A stretch of 51,745 bases of DNA from Flavobacterium psychrophilum. Lineage in GTDB: Bacteria; Bacteroidota; Bacteroidia; Flavobacteriales; Flavobacteriaceae. Below are positions 43,678 through 51,745 of the stretch, piece after piece. The stretch is from NCBI GenBank assembly GCA_945879625.1, contig CAMCVA010000013.1, positions 1 through 51,745 on the forward strand, in the 5' to 3' direction. Within the stretch, counting starts at the first letter, position 1; each line of letters starts with the position of its first letter. A model generated the notes under the pieces. The model worked only from the letters and a program-made list of their open reading frames with translations. It did not search any database and had not been told where the DNA came from. A program made the position numbers and the translations under genes.

Positions 43678-45351
43678 TTAGAAATAACTTGTTAAACTCA
43701 CATGAATAAGGGAATTTTTCGTGTTAAATGTTTGATTTTTAGTAGATCCAACACCGTAAAATAAATTCAGCAAGCCTGTTTTGGTGGCTAATTTTACTCC
43801 GGTGCCCAGTCCGGCGATTGTAGAAGATTTTGAAGCACTAGTTTGGTCTTGGTACAATCCATAATCGACCAAGGCGCTCCAATAGAGCGAAGGAGATAAT
43901 TTGCAGCGGTATTCGGTGCGCGTTATCGAATAGAAATTGGCTTGCAGACTATTTTCGTTAAACCCAACAAGCGAATTGATTCCGCCAAATCGGGCCAGTT
44001 CATTCACTAAATAGGATTCGCTTTGCAAAAAATAGGATTCGTTTTTCAGAATCAGGTGGTTTTTGTCGTTGAGTTGCCAATCCTGTTTTAGAACCGAAGA
44101 AATGTAATATTGCTTATTTTTTTTGGCAAAAGTAGCGCGGCTTCCTGTGCCGTATTCGATTTTTAGTTTAGTTTTTTCAGTAAAAAAAAGATCAGAACCC
44201 GAATTGTTTATGTAATCATAGGACAAAGAGGTGAAATAATTTTTGAAATCTGCTACTAACCCGGAATTTGTGTTTTGAATGTCGCTCGACTCTGCCGATT
44301 GATAGCCCAAATACAATCGTTTGTGAAACCGAAATAAGTAGCCCAAATGCAGCGCCGTTTTGGTGTTTTGAAAGGTGCTGTCTTGTTTAAAAAGTTGCAA
44401 TTGTGCTTTCAGGGCCAAGGGGCTATTAAAAAGGTACGGCAATTCTACTTGGCCGGCAAATGACTTTTGCAAATTTCCGTTGCTTTTCCAGGTTATCGAT
44501 ACCGATTCTCCGGTGTTCAGGATGTTTTGCAGGAGCACATCCACATAGCCCGAGAGGGTGATGTTTTTGGTTTCGCTATTGGAAAATCCGATAAATCCAT
44601 CAAAGGTATTCGCGCTGCGTTTTTGTACATATATATATAAGGACGTACTGTCTGTTGTGAATTGTATTTCGGGCGATTTGATTTGGGTACAAAACGGGTA
44701 GGAATCAAACTCTTTTTTTAGTCGGTTCACCAAGACTTGGTTGAACGGGCTCTTTCGATATAATTTGGATAGACTCTTCAAATACCCTTTTGGGAAGTTG
44801 GTGTTTCCTTTAATGACAAGCGCATCTAGCGTTCTGCTTTTTTCGGGAAAATAAGCTACTTGTGCGGCCAGGTAATTTTTGTGTTTGCTAATTTTAGTCA
44901 GTTGGAGTTTGGCTAAGGATTCGCCTTTGGCTTCCAGTAGTTTTAATCCGTCGGATAAACGTGCATTGAGTTGGGAGTACGGAATTACTAGAGTGTCGTT
45001 TAGTACAGGATTGTCCTGAAGGGCAAAAAGGTGTTCAACTCCTTTTATATTTAGGTGAGCAAATTTTGTGCAAGCGCGCAACTCAAACAGAAATCGATAC
45101 ACAGAATCGGTGGAGGGTTGAGTGAACAGGTAAGTTGCTTCGAGGTATCCTTTTTTTTGTAGATTTTCTAAAAGCAAATCGCCTTCCTTTTTTATGGATT
45201 CTAGGTTGCGGTGTGTTTGGGTATAGCCAATCGAATCTATTGCAGCTTGTTCTTGTTCGTTCTTAGCGGTTGCTAGCACGGTAAAAGTTTGCGCATTTGC
45301 TGCTGCGCAAAAAAACAGAAACACACTATATAGGTAAACTGAGTTTTTCAA
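43678..45351 (-). CDS. Omp85-like outer-membrane beta-barrel protein
   Basis: The protein has 557 residues: a signal peptide (1-21) and an N-terminal part (about 30-250) of repeated strand-helix units resembling POTRA domains (LDALVIKGNTNFPKGYL near 172-188). A C-terminal barrel (about 255-557; LSGYVDVLLQNILNTGES) ends in Phe. Overall it fits a surface-antigen/BamA-TamA-like protein, but I cannot assign BamA. The first codon is TTG: no in-frame ATG is near, and the signal peptide begins directly at this TTG. It lies upstream of susC on the same strand (86-base gap). Confidence 0.75.
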   Translation of the reverse strand: MKNSVYLYSVFLFFCAAANAQTFTVLATAKNEQEQAAIDSIGYTQTHRNLESIKKEGDLLLENLQKKGYLEATYLFTQPSTDSVYRFLFELRACTKFAHLNIKGVEHLFALQDNPVLNDTLVIPYSQLNARLSDGLKLLEAKGESLAKLQLTKISKHKNYLAAQVAYFPEKSRTLDALVIKGNTNFPKGYLKSLSKLYRKSPFNQVLVNRLKKEFDSYPFCTQIKSPEIQFTTDSTSLYIYVQKRSANTFDGFIGFSNSETKNITLSGYVDVLLQNILNTGESVSITWKSNGNLQKSFAGQVELPYLFNSPLALKAQLQLFKQDSTFQNTKTALHLGYLFRFHKRLYLGYQSAESSDIQNTNSGLVADFKNYFTSLSYDYINNSGSDLFFTEKTKLKIEYGTGSRATFAKKNKQYYISSVLKQDWQLNDKNHLILKNESYFLQSESYLVNELARFGGINSLVGFNENSLQANFYSITRTEYRCKLSPSLYWSALVDYGLYQDQTSASKSSTIAGLGTGVKLATKTGLLNLFYGVGSTKNQTFNTKNSLIHVSLTSYF

Positions 45352-45357
45352 TTGGTA

Positions 45358-45377
45358 GTTGAAATTTTTATTTCAAC
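45358..45377. promoter_or_regulatory. Inverted repeat in the spacer before the Omp85-like gene
   Basis: GTTGAAAT and ATTTCAAC (perfect 8-bp arms, 4-base loop) lie 7 bases upstream of the TTG start codon. They could form a leader hairpin or an operator. Confidence 0.4.
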
Positions 45378-45456
45378 GCAAAAAAACAGCTTTTCTTTTT
45401 AGGAATGCATGTATTTAAAAAGGAAAACTAGTTGAATGAAAATTAATGTTTTAAGA

Positions 45457-45487
45457 TTTGTTTGGTTAAAAATAATTATTACATTTG
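45457..45487 (+). promoter_or_regulatory. Consensus promoter of the str operon
   Basis: TTTG (45457-45460), exactly 19 bases, then TACATTTG (45480-45487) is a full Bacteroidota -33/-7 promoter. The start should lie near 45493. A small hairpin (CCCG at 45492-45495 with CGGG at 45503-45506) begins the 48-base leader. Confidence 0.88.
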
Positions 45488-45540
45488 CAACCCCGTAAAA
45501 AGCGGGAAATTTAATATATAAGTAATTTTTAGTATTAATT

Positions 45541-45924
45541 ATGCCAACAATTCAACAATTAGTAAGAACTGGAAGAACTCAGATAACTAAGAAGAGTAAA
45601 TCGGTTGCTTTAGATTCTTGTCCTCAACGAAGAGGTGTTTGTACGCGTGTTTACACTACAACTCCAAAAAAACCAAACTCAGCGATGCGTAAAGTAGCGC
45701 GTGTACGTTTGACTAATGGAAATGAAGTAAATGCTTACATCCCTGGTGAAGGACACAATCTACAAGAGCACTCGATAGTATTAGTTAGGGGTGGAAGGGT
45801 AAAAGATTTACCAGGAGTTAGATACCACATTGTGCGTGGTGCGCTTGATACATCAGGTGTAGCAGGAAGAACACAACGAAGATCTAAGTATGGTGCGAAA
45901 CGCCCGAAAGAAGCAAAAAAGTAA
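45541..45924 (+). CDS. rpsL: 30S ribosomal protein S12
   Basis: Decoding-centre protein of the small subunit, 127 residues (normal length). The conserved [18 protein letters not shown] and [17 protein letters not shown] segments are intact. The lysines whose change gives streptomycin resistance, in KKPNSA and VKDLPG, are present, so no such mutation is seen. First gene of the str operon; rpsG follows after 24 bases. Confidence 0.98.
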
Positions 45925-45948
45925 TTTAAAAACTTTTAAGAAAAAGAC

Positions 45949-46425
45949 ATGAGAAAAAGAGCGGCCAAAAAAAGACCCCTTTTACCAGATCCGAGGTTTA
46001 ACGACCAACTGGTAACGCGTTTTGTGAACAACTTAATGTGGGACGGAAAGAAATCAACAGCTTTTAAAGTTTTTTATGATGCGATTGACATTGTAGAAAG
46101 CAAAAAGCAAGACGCTGAAAAACCAGCGCTAGAAATTTGGAAAGATGCCTTAACCAACGTTATGCCACACGTAGAAGTACGTAGTCGTAGAGTGGGTGGA
46201 GCTACCTTTCAAATTCCGATGCAAATCAGACCAGATCGTAAAATTTCGATGGCAATGAAATGGTTAATCCTTTATGCCAGAAGAAGAAACGAAAAATCCA
46301 TGGCTCAAAAATTAGCCTCCGAAGTTTTAGCCGCGGCTAAAGAAGAAGGAGCTGCTGTAAAAAAGAGAATGGATACGCACAAAATGGCTGAAGCAAATAA
46401 AGCATTCTCTCACTTTAGATTTTAA
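45949..46425 (+). CDS. rpsG: 30S ribosomal protein S7
   Basis: Primary 16S rRNA-binding protein that nucleates the 30S head; 158 residues. The N-terminus [10 protein letters not shown] and conserved [17 protein letters not shown] and [14 protein letters not shown] blocks are typical. fusA follows after 11 bases. Confidence 0.98.
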   Translation: MRKRAAKKRPLLPDPRFNDQLVTRFVNNLMWDGKKSTAFKVFYDAIDIVESKKQDAEKPALEIWKDALTNVMPHVEVRSRRVGGATFQIPMQIRPDRKISMAMKWLILYARRRNEKSMAQKLASEVLAAAKEEGAAVKKRMDTHKMAEANKAFSHFRF

Positions 46426-46436
46426 AACGTAAGGAA

Positions 46437-48593
46437 ATGGCTAGAGAACTTAAATATACAAGAAACATAGGAATTGCTGCTCACATTGACGCGGGAAAAA
46501 CCACGACTACTGAGCGTATATTATTCTACACAGGAAAATCACACAAAATTGGTGAAGTACACGATGGTGCTGCAACAATGGACTGGATGGCACAAGAGCA
46601 AGAAAGAGGTATTACAATTACTTCTGCTGCTACAACCTGTGAGTGGAATTTTCCAACCACTCAAGGCAAGATTTTGCCAGAAACATTACCGTATCACTTT
46701 AATATTATCGATACCCCAGGGCACGTTGATTTTACCGTTGAGGTAAATCGTTCATTGCGTGTATTGGATGGGTTGGTTTTCTTGTTTTCTGCTGTTGATG
46801 GTGTTGAACCACAATCAGAAACCAACTGGAGATTGGCTGATCAATATCGTGTACCACGTATCGGTTTTGTTAACAAAATGGACAGACAAGGATCAAACTT
46901 TTTGATGGTTTGTCAGCAAGTTCGTGATATGCTAAAATCAAATGCAGTTGCAATCACTTTGCCAATTGGGGAAGAAAATGATTTCAAAGGTGTTGTAGAT
47001 TTAGTAAAAAACCAAGCAATTGTTTGGGACGATGCAGGAATGGGTGCTACTTATGAAGTGGTAGATATTCCTTCAGATATGCTTGCAGAAGTAAAAGAAT
47101 ACAGAGACATTCTTATTGAGGCAGTTGCTGACTACGACGAGAATTTGCTTGATAAATATATGGAAAATCCAGACTCAATTACTGAGGAAGAAATCAACAT
47201 AGCTTTACGAGCGGCTGTAATGGACATGGCGATCATTCCGATGATTGCAGGTTCATCTTTCAAGAATAAAGGAGTTCAATTTATGTTGGATGCAGTATGT
47301 AAATACTTGCCTTCTCCAATGGATAAAGCAGGTATCGAAGGAATTCACCCGGATGACGCTGAACTTTTAGAAGAAGATCAAACCAAAATATTACGTAAAC
47401 CAGATGTAAAAGAGCCATTCGCTGCTTTGGCGTTTAAGATTGCTACAGATCCTTTCGTGGGACGTTTAGCTTTCTTCCGTGCTTATTCTGGAAGACTTGA
47501 TGCAGGTTCTTATGTATTGAACACACGTTCTGGAAACAAAGAAAGAATTTCTCGTATTTACCAAATGCACGCCAACAAACAAAACCCAATCGATTATATC
47601 GAAGCAGGTGATATTGGAGCGGCAGTAGGATTTAAAGACATCAAAACCGGAGATACATTGTGTGACGAAAAACACCCAATTATTTTGGAATCGATGAAAT
47701 TCCCTGCGCCGGTAATTGGTATTGCTATTGAGCCGAAAACGAAAGCGGACGTAGATAAGATGGGTATGGCTTTGGCAAAATTAGCTGAAGAAGATCCAAC
47801 ATTTACTGTACGTACAGACGAAGCTTCTGGTCAAACGATTATTTCTGGTATGGGTGAGCTTCACTTGGATATCTTGGTAGATCGTATGAAACGTGAATTC
47901 AAAGTTGAAGTAAACCAAGGTGAGCCTCAAGTAGAATACAAAGAAGCTTTTACAAAGTCTGCTCAACACAGAGAAACATACAAAAAGCAATCTGGTGGAC
48001 GCGGTAAATTTGGTGATATTGTATTCAAACTAGAACCAGCCGACGAAGTTGACGGTAAAGCTCCTGTAGGATTGCAATTTATCAATGCAGTAAAAGGGGG
48101 TAACGTTCCTAAAGAATATATTCCATCGGTAGAAAAAGGTTTCCGTGAAGCGATGAAAACTGGTCCTTTAGCAGGATACCAAGTTGATAGTTTGAAAGTA
48201 ACTTTATTAGACGGATCATTTCACCCTGTAGATTCTGATGCCTTGTCATTTGAATTAGCAGCAAGAATGGGTTATAGAGAAGTGGCTAAAGCTGCGGGTG
48301 CTATTGTTTTAGAACCAATCATGAAAATGGAAGTGATTACACCAGAAGAAAACATGGGAGATATCGTTGGTGATATCAACCGTCGTAGAGGTCAGGTGAA
48401 TGATATGGGTGACAGAGCTGGTGCAAAAACCATCAAGGCGGATGTGCCTTTGTCTGAGATGTTCGGATATGTAACTACATTGAGAACATTGTCTTCAGGT
48501 AGAGCTACCTCTACAATGGAATTTTCACACTACGCTGAAACACCGGCTAACATTTCAGAAGCAGTAATCAAAAAAGCAAAAGGAAACGCTTAA
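46437..48593 (+). CDS. fusA: Elongation factor G
   Basis: Translocation GTPase, 718 residues, cytoplasmic. It contains the G1 loop AHIDAGKTT (15-23), the switch [18 protein letters not shown] and NKMD. Domains II-V follow ([35 protein letters not shown]). No tuf gene follows; rpsJ begins 10 bases later. That order is common in Bacteroidota. Confidence 0.98.
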   Translation: MARELKYTRNIGIAAHIDAGKTTTTERILFYTGKSHKIGEVHDGAATMDWMAQEQERGITITSAATTCEWNFPTTQGKILPETLPYHFNIIDTPGHVDFTVEVNRSLRVLDGLVFLFSAVDGVEPQSETNWRLADQYRVPRIGFVNKMDRQGSNFLMVCQQVRDMLKSNAVAITLPIGEENDFKGVVDLVKNQAIVWDDAGMGATYEVVDIPSDMLAEVKEYRDILIEAVADYDENLLDKYMENPDSITEEEINIALRAAVMDMAIIPMIAGSSFKNKGVQFMLDAVCKYLPSPMDKAGIEGIHPDDAELLEEDQTKILRKPDVKEPFAALAFKIATDPFVGRLAFFRAYSGRLDAGSYVLNTRSGNKERISRIYQMHANKQNPIDYIEAGDIGAAVGFKDIKTGDTLCDEKHPIILESMKFPAPVIGIAIEPKTKADVDKMGMALAKLAEEDPTFTVRTDEASGQTIISGMGELHLDILVDRMKREFKVEVNQGEPQVEYKEAFTKSAQHRETYKKQSGGRGKFGDIVFKLEPADEVDGKAPVGLQFINAVKGGNVPKEYIPSVEKGFREAMKTGPLAGYQVDSLKVTLLDGSFHPVDSDALSFELAARMGYREVAKAAGAIVLEPIMKMEVITPEENMGDIVGDINRRRGQVNDMGDRAGAKTIKADVPLSEMFGYVTTLRTLSSGRATSTMEFSHYAETPANISEAVIKKAKGNA

Positions 48594-48603
48594 TTTTAAG
48601 AAA

Positions 48604-48909
48604 ATGAGTCAAAAAATCAGAATAAAATTGAAATCTTACGATCACATGTTGGTAGACAAGTCTGCTGAGAAGATTGTAAAAACAGTAAAAAGTACGGGAG
48701 CTGTTGTAACTGGGCCTATTCCGTTGCCTACGCACAAAAAATTGTTCACCGTATTGCGTTCTCCTCACGTGAACAAAAAAGCGAGAGAGCAATTTGAAGT
48801 AATGTCCTACAAGCGATTGATCGACATTTACTCTTCGTCTTCAAAAACCATTGACGCACTCATGAAATTAGAGTTGCCTAGTGGAGTTGAAGTTGAAATC
48901 AAAGTATAA
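48604..48909 (+). CDS. rpsJ: 30S ribosomal protein S10
   Basis: The 101-residue S10 shows [20 protein letters not shown] and [20 protein letters not shown], both conserved. It is joined to the str operon (10 bases after fusA). The spacer to rplC is long (130 bases) and structured, so control between the str and S10 parts is likely. Confidence 0.98.
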   Translation: MSQKIRIKLKSYDHMLVDKSAEKIVKTVKSTGAVVTGPIPLPTHKKLFTVLRSPHVNKKAREQFEVMSYKRLIDIYSSSSKTIDALMKLELPSGVEVEIKV

Positions 48910-48925
48910 GTACACGTTTAAATTT

Positions 48926-49013
48926 CAGGATGAGAATTGAAGTTATTTAGTTCAATTCTCATCTTGTTATCTAAATACAAGAATTTAAATAGGTTGGCAA
49001 TCCTTGTCAACTT
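48926..49013 (+). promoter_or_regulatory. Two stem-loops between rpsJ and rplC (candidate leader/attenuator)
   Basis: Stem 1: GATGAGAATTGAA (48929-48941) pairs perfectly with TTCAATTCTCATC (48951-48963), and three more pairs including one wobble extend it to 48926-48966. Stem 2: GTTGGCAA (48993-49000) pairs with TTGTCAAC (49004-49011) with one G-U. A T/A-rich tract follows up to the rplC start. The position between S10 and L3 suits an autogenous control site, but no known motif was recognised and neither stem has a long T run. Confidence 0.55.
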
Positions 49014-49039
49014 TAATTATTAATTATTAATTATTATTT

Positions 49040-49657
49040 ATGTCTGGGTTAATTGGTAGAAAAATCGGCATGACTAGCATCTTCGACGAGAACGGGAAAA
49101 ATATTCCTTGCACCGTTATTGAAGCTGGACCGTGCATAGTTACCCAAGTCAGAACCAAAGGTGTTGACGGGTACGAAGCGTTGCAACTTGGTTTCGATGA
49201 CAAAGGCGAAAAACATTCCACAAAAGCGGCCGTAGGTCACTTTAAAAAAGCTGGAACTGTCGCTAAGAAAAAAGTCGTTGAATTCCAAGATTTCGCAACA
49301 GAGCAAAAATTAGGTGACGTAATTGACGTGTCTATTTTTGAAGAAGGAGAATTTGTAGATGTACAAGGTGTATCGAAAGGTAAAGGTTTTCAGGGTGTTG
49401 TAAAACGTCACGGTTTTGGTGGGGTTGGACAAGCAACACACGGACAACACAACCGTTTGAGAGCGCCAGGATCTGTTGGAGCATCCTCCTATCCATCACG
49501 TGTATTCAAAGGAATGCGCATGGCAGGTAGAATGGGTGGAGAAAACGTGAAAGTACAAAATCTTAGAGTGTTAAAAGTAGTGGCTGACAAGAACTTGCTT
49601 TTAGTGAAAGGATGTGTTCCAGGACACATTAACTCTTATGTAATCATTCAGAAGTAA
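49040..49657 (+). CDS. rplC: 50S ribosomal protein L3
   Basis: Core 23S rRNA-binding protein, 205 residues. [18 protein letters not shown] opens the chain, and the long loop [20 protein letters not shown] near the peptidyl-transferase centre is conserved. rplD begins at the stop codon (TAATG, 49655-49659). Confidence 0.98.
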   Translation: MSGLIGRKIGMTSIFDENGKNIPCTVIEAGPCIVTQVRTKGVDGYEALQLGFDDKGEKHSTKAAVGHFKKAGTVAKKKVVEFQDFATEQKLGDVIDVSIFEEGEFVDVQGVSKGKGFQGVVKRHGFGGVGQATHGQHNRLRAPGSVGASSYPSRVFKGMRMAGRMGGENVKVQNLRVLKVVADKNLLLVKGCVPGHINSYVIIQK

Positions 49658-50286
49658 TGGAAGTAAAAGTTTTAGACATTAACGGAAAAGAAACTGGCAG
49701 AAAAGTTCAACTTTCTGATGCAGTTTTCGCAATTGAGCCTAATAATCACGCAGTATATCTTGATGTTAAACAATATTTAGCTAATCAAAGACAAGGTACG
49801 CACAAAGCTAAAGAAAGAGCTGAAGTTGCCGGAAGTACACGTAAGATTAAAAAGCAAAAAGGAACTGGTACTGCTCGTGCAGGTAGCAAAAAAAGCCCAT
49901 TATTTAAAGGTGGAGGTACTGTTTTTGGTCCGCGTCCAAGAAGTTATTCATTCAAATTGAATAAAAACTTGAAACGTCTGGCTCGTAAATCGGCATTTTC
50001 AATCAAAGCAAAAGAATCAAATATCATTGTGGTAGAAGATTTCAACTTTGAAACACCAAACACTAAAAATTTCATCGCGGTATTGAAGGCGTTGGGAATT
50101 GAGAATAAAAAATCTCTATTCGTGTTGGGTGATTTAAATAAAAATGTATATTTGTCCTCACGCAATTTAAAGGCATCTAGCGTTGTAACTAACTCAGAAT
50201 TAAGTACTTACGCTATATTAAACGCCAATAATTTAGTTCTTTTAGAGGGATCTTTAGAAGGAATTGAAGAAAATTTAAGCAAATAA
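49657..50286 (+). CDS. rplD: 50S ribosomal protein L4
   Basis: 23S rRNA-binding protein lining the exit tunnel, 209 residues. The conserved loop KKQKGTGTARAGSKKSPLFK, then GGTVFGPRPRSY, identifies it. L4 is the autogenous regulator of the S10 operon in E. coli; whether it acts on the stem-loops before rplC is not known. The start overlaps the rplC stop. Confidence 0.98.
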   Translation: MEVKVLDINGKETGRKVQLSDAVFAIEPNNHAVYLDVKQYLANQRQGTHKAKERAEVAGSTRKIKKQKGTGTARAGSKKSPLFKGGGTVFGPRPRSYSFKLNKNLKRLARKSAFSIKAKESNIIVVEDFNFETPNTKNFIAVLKALGIENKKSLFVLGDLNKNVYLSSRNLKASSVVTNSELSTYAILNANNLVLLEGSLEGIEENLSK

Positions 50287-50292
50287 TAGGAT

Positions 50293-50583
50293 ATGAGTAT
50301 CATAATTAAACCTATAGTAACTGAAAAAGTAACCAAACAAAACGAGGTTTTGAATCAATTTGGTTTTGTGGTTGATCGTAAAGCGAATAAAGTAGAGATT
50401 AAGAAAGCTGTTGAAGCTGCTTATGGCGTTACTATTCTTAGCGTAAACACCATGAACGTAAGACCAGATAGAACTACAAAATACACGAAAAGTGGTTTGA
50501 TCAGCGGAAAGACAAATGCCTACAAAAAAGCAATTGTTCAAGTACAAGAAGGAGAAACAATCGATTTTTACAACAATATCTAG
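50293..50583 (+). CDS. rplW: 50S ribosomal protein L23
   Basis: The 96-residue protein at the tunnel exit binds trigger factor and SRP. IIIKPIVTEKVT at the start and FVVDRKANKVEIKKAVEAAYGV follow the family pattern. It lies 6 bases after rplD. Confidence 0.97.
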   Translation: MSIIIKPIVTEKVTKQNEVLNQFGFVVDRKANKVEIKKAVEAAYGVTILSVNTMNVRPDRTTKYTKSGLISGKTNAYKKAIVQVQEGETIDFYNNI

Positions 50584-50599
50584 AAAATAAGATATAACA

Positions 50600-51424
50600 A
50601 TGTCAGTAAGAAAATTAAAACCTATTACCCCGGGTCAGCGATTTAGAGTTGTGAATAGTTTTGACGCTATTACAACTGATAAGCCGGAACGCTCTTTGAT
50701 AGCGCCGATAAAAAACTCAGGAGGTAGAAATAGTCAAGGAAAGATGACCATGCGTTATACGGGTGGTGGTCACAAGCAGCGTTATCGTATCATCGATTTC
50801 AAACGTTCAAAAGCAGGAATTCCTGCTACCGTGAAATCAATCGAATACGATCCAAATCGTACTGCTTTTATCGCATTATTAGCTTATGTTGATGGTGAGA
50901 AAACTTATGTAATTGCTCAAAACGGATTGCAAGTGGGTCAGAAATTAGTTTCTGGCGCCGAAGCACAACCCGAAATAGGTAACACGTTGCCGTTGAGTAA
51001 AATTCCATTAGGAACTGTAATCTCTTGTATTGAGTTGCGTCCTGGTCAAGGAGCTGTTATTGCTCGTTCGGCTGGAACATTTGCTCAGTTAATGGCAAGA
51101 GACGGAAAATACGCAACCATAAAAATGCCTTCAGGTGAAACACGTTTAATCTTGTTAACTTGTTCGGCTACTATTGGAGCTGTATCGAATTCTGATCATC
51201 AATTGGTGGTATCTGGTAAAGCCGGTAGAACTAGATGGTTAGGAAGAAGACCTAGAACAAGACCTGTTGCAATGAACCCTGTCGATCACCCAATGGGTGG
51301 TGGTGAAGGCCGCTCTTCTGGTGGACATCCACGTTCAAGAAAAGGAATACCAGCTAAAGGTTATAGAACGCGTTCTAAACAAAACCCGAGTAACAAGTAT
51401 ATCGTAGAACGTAGAAAGAAATAA
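50600..51424 (+). CDS. rplB: 50S ribosomal protein L2
   Basis: The 274-residue protein is needed for subunit joining and the peptidyl-transferase centre. It shows [20 protein letters not shown] and the C-terminal [17 protein letters not shown] that contains the conserved histidine. It is 16 bases after rplW. Confidence 0.98.
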   Translation: MSVRKLKPITPGQRFRVVNSFDAITTDKPERSLIAPIKNSGGRNSQGKMTMRYTGGGHKQRYRIIDFKRSKAGIPATVKSIEYDPNRTAFIALLAYVDGEKTYVIAQNGLQVGQKLVSGAEAQPEIGNTLPLSKIPLGTVISCIELRPGQGAVIARSAGTFAQLMARDGKYATIKMPSGETRLILLTCSATIGAVSNSDHQLVVSGKAGRTRWLGRRPRTRPVAMNPVDHPMGGGEGRSSGGHPRSRKGIPAKGYRTRSKQNPSNKYIVERRKK

Positions 51425-51431
51425 GTAAGAT

Positions 51432-51710
51432 ATGGCACGTTCATTAAAAAAAGGACCTTTCGTTCATTATAAGTTAGACAAGAAAGTTCAAGAAAACATC
51501 GAAAAAGGAAACAAAGGAGTAGTAAAGACTTGGTCTAGAGCTTCTATGATTACCCCAGACTTTGTTGGACAAACTATCGCAGTTCATAACGGTCGTCAAT
51601 TTGTACCAGTTTACGTAACAGAAAACATGGTAGGTCACAAATTAGGAGAGTTTTCACCAACTCGATCTTTTAGAGGTCATGCTGGAGCAAAAAATAAAGG
51701 TAAAAAATAA
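51432..51710 (+). CDS. rpsS: 30S ribosomal protein S19
   Basis: The 92-residue protein of the 30S head starts [19 protein letters not shown] and contains [18 protein letters not shown], both typical. It is 7 bases after rplB, and rplV follows after 6 bases. Confidence 0.98.
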   Translation: MARSLKKGPFVHYKLDKKVQENIEKGNKGVVKTWSRASMITPDFVGQTIAVHNGRQFVPVYVTENMVGHKLGEFSPTRSFRGHAGAKNKGKK

Positions 51711-51716
51711 GAAGCA

Positions 51717-51745
51717 ATGGGAGTTCGTAAAAGAGAAACAGCAGA
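51717..51745 (+). CDS. rplV: 50S ribosomal protein L22, 3' truncated by window edge
   Basis: ATG at 51717 opens MGVRKRETA, the expected start of L22 in this phylum, in the expected place after rpsS. Only nine complete codons are inside the window. Confidence 0.85.

Noticed and set aside
45601..45840. Streptomycin-resistance change in S12
   Set aside because: The key lysines in KKPNSA and VKDLPG are the sensitive residues.
48594..48603. Missing tuf between fusA and rpsJ as an anomaly
   Set aside because: This order is usual in Bacteroidota, where tuf lies elsewhere.
1..51745. CRISPR arrays, transposases, phage genes, toxin-antitoxin or restriction systems
   Set aside because: None seen on either strand; the accessory signal is limited to short intergenic repeats and two gene remnants.

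Overview
This window reads as a chromosomal segment of a Flavobacterium-like member of the Bacteroidota (Flavobacteriaceae). The evidence is a type IX secretion (T9SS) sorting domain at the left edge, a SusC/SusD outer-membrane pair, an S46 dipeptidyl-peptidase, lipoproteins with acidic residues directly after the lipobox Cys, a str operon without tuf between fusA and rpsJ, and many copies of the Bacteroidota promoter element TAnnTTTG. Coordinates and gene calls come from reading the sequence only; no database search was possible.

Layout. 1-900: the 3' end of a T9SS-exported protein, a terminator, a repeat-bearing spacer and tRNA-Val(UAC) with a consensus promoter. 0.9-4.3 kb (minus): anmK, an orphan tonB-like gene and folC. 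4.3-9 kb (plus): acyl-CoA dehydrogenase, a broken ORF, an SDR enzyme, a SprT-like metalloprotein, manC and a DUF2490-type protein. 9-16.4 kb (minus): an MlaE/MlaF-type transporter pair, a GT2 glycosyltransferase, a methyltransferase, a KAS III homologue, a truncated haemoglobin and gcvP. 16.5-21.3 kb: a UbiA-like membrane protein (plus), then purK, purE and an M3 oligopeptidase (minus). 21.4-25.1 kb (plus): hpt, adk, a CorC/HlyC-type CBS protein and obg. 25.1-26.9 kb (minus): an LpxH-like phosphoesterase and a glycosyltransferase. 27-34.1 kb (plus): a DPP7-like peptidase, a 620-bp repeat-rich spacer, a TPR protein, mpl, radC, a YjjG-like HAD phosphatase and an unknown secreted protein. 34.1-37.2 kb: rarA (minus), rhomboid (plus), rlmB (minus). 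37.2-45.4 kb (minus): an Omp85-like protein, then susC, susD and two lipoproteins. 45.5 kb to the end (plus): rpsL-rpsG-fusA-rpsJ and rplC-rplD-rplW-rplB-rpsS-rplV.

Most of the window is housekeeping: envelope (anmK, mpl, LpxH-like, MlaEF-like, manC), purine metabolism (purEK, hpt, adk), glycine cleavage, and translation. I found no CRISPR array, transposase, phage module, toxin-antitoxin pair or defence island, and I do not claim a new system. The points most worth a second look are: the four-gene SusCD-lipoprotein cluster with no catabolic enzyme beside the str operon; two stem-loops between rpsJ and rplC; a perfect 16-bp palindrome between the LpxH-like and S46 genes; a 3'-terminal stump of a lost T9SS gene that still has its terminator; an in-frame ORF remnant behind the acyl-CoA dehydrogenase; a TonB-like gene without exbB/exbD; and families of short intergenic repeats, one of which supplies the C-terminus of the UbiA-like protein.
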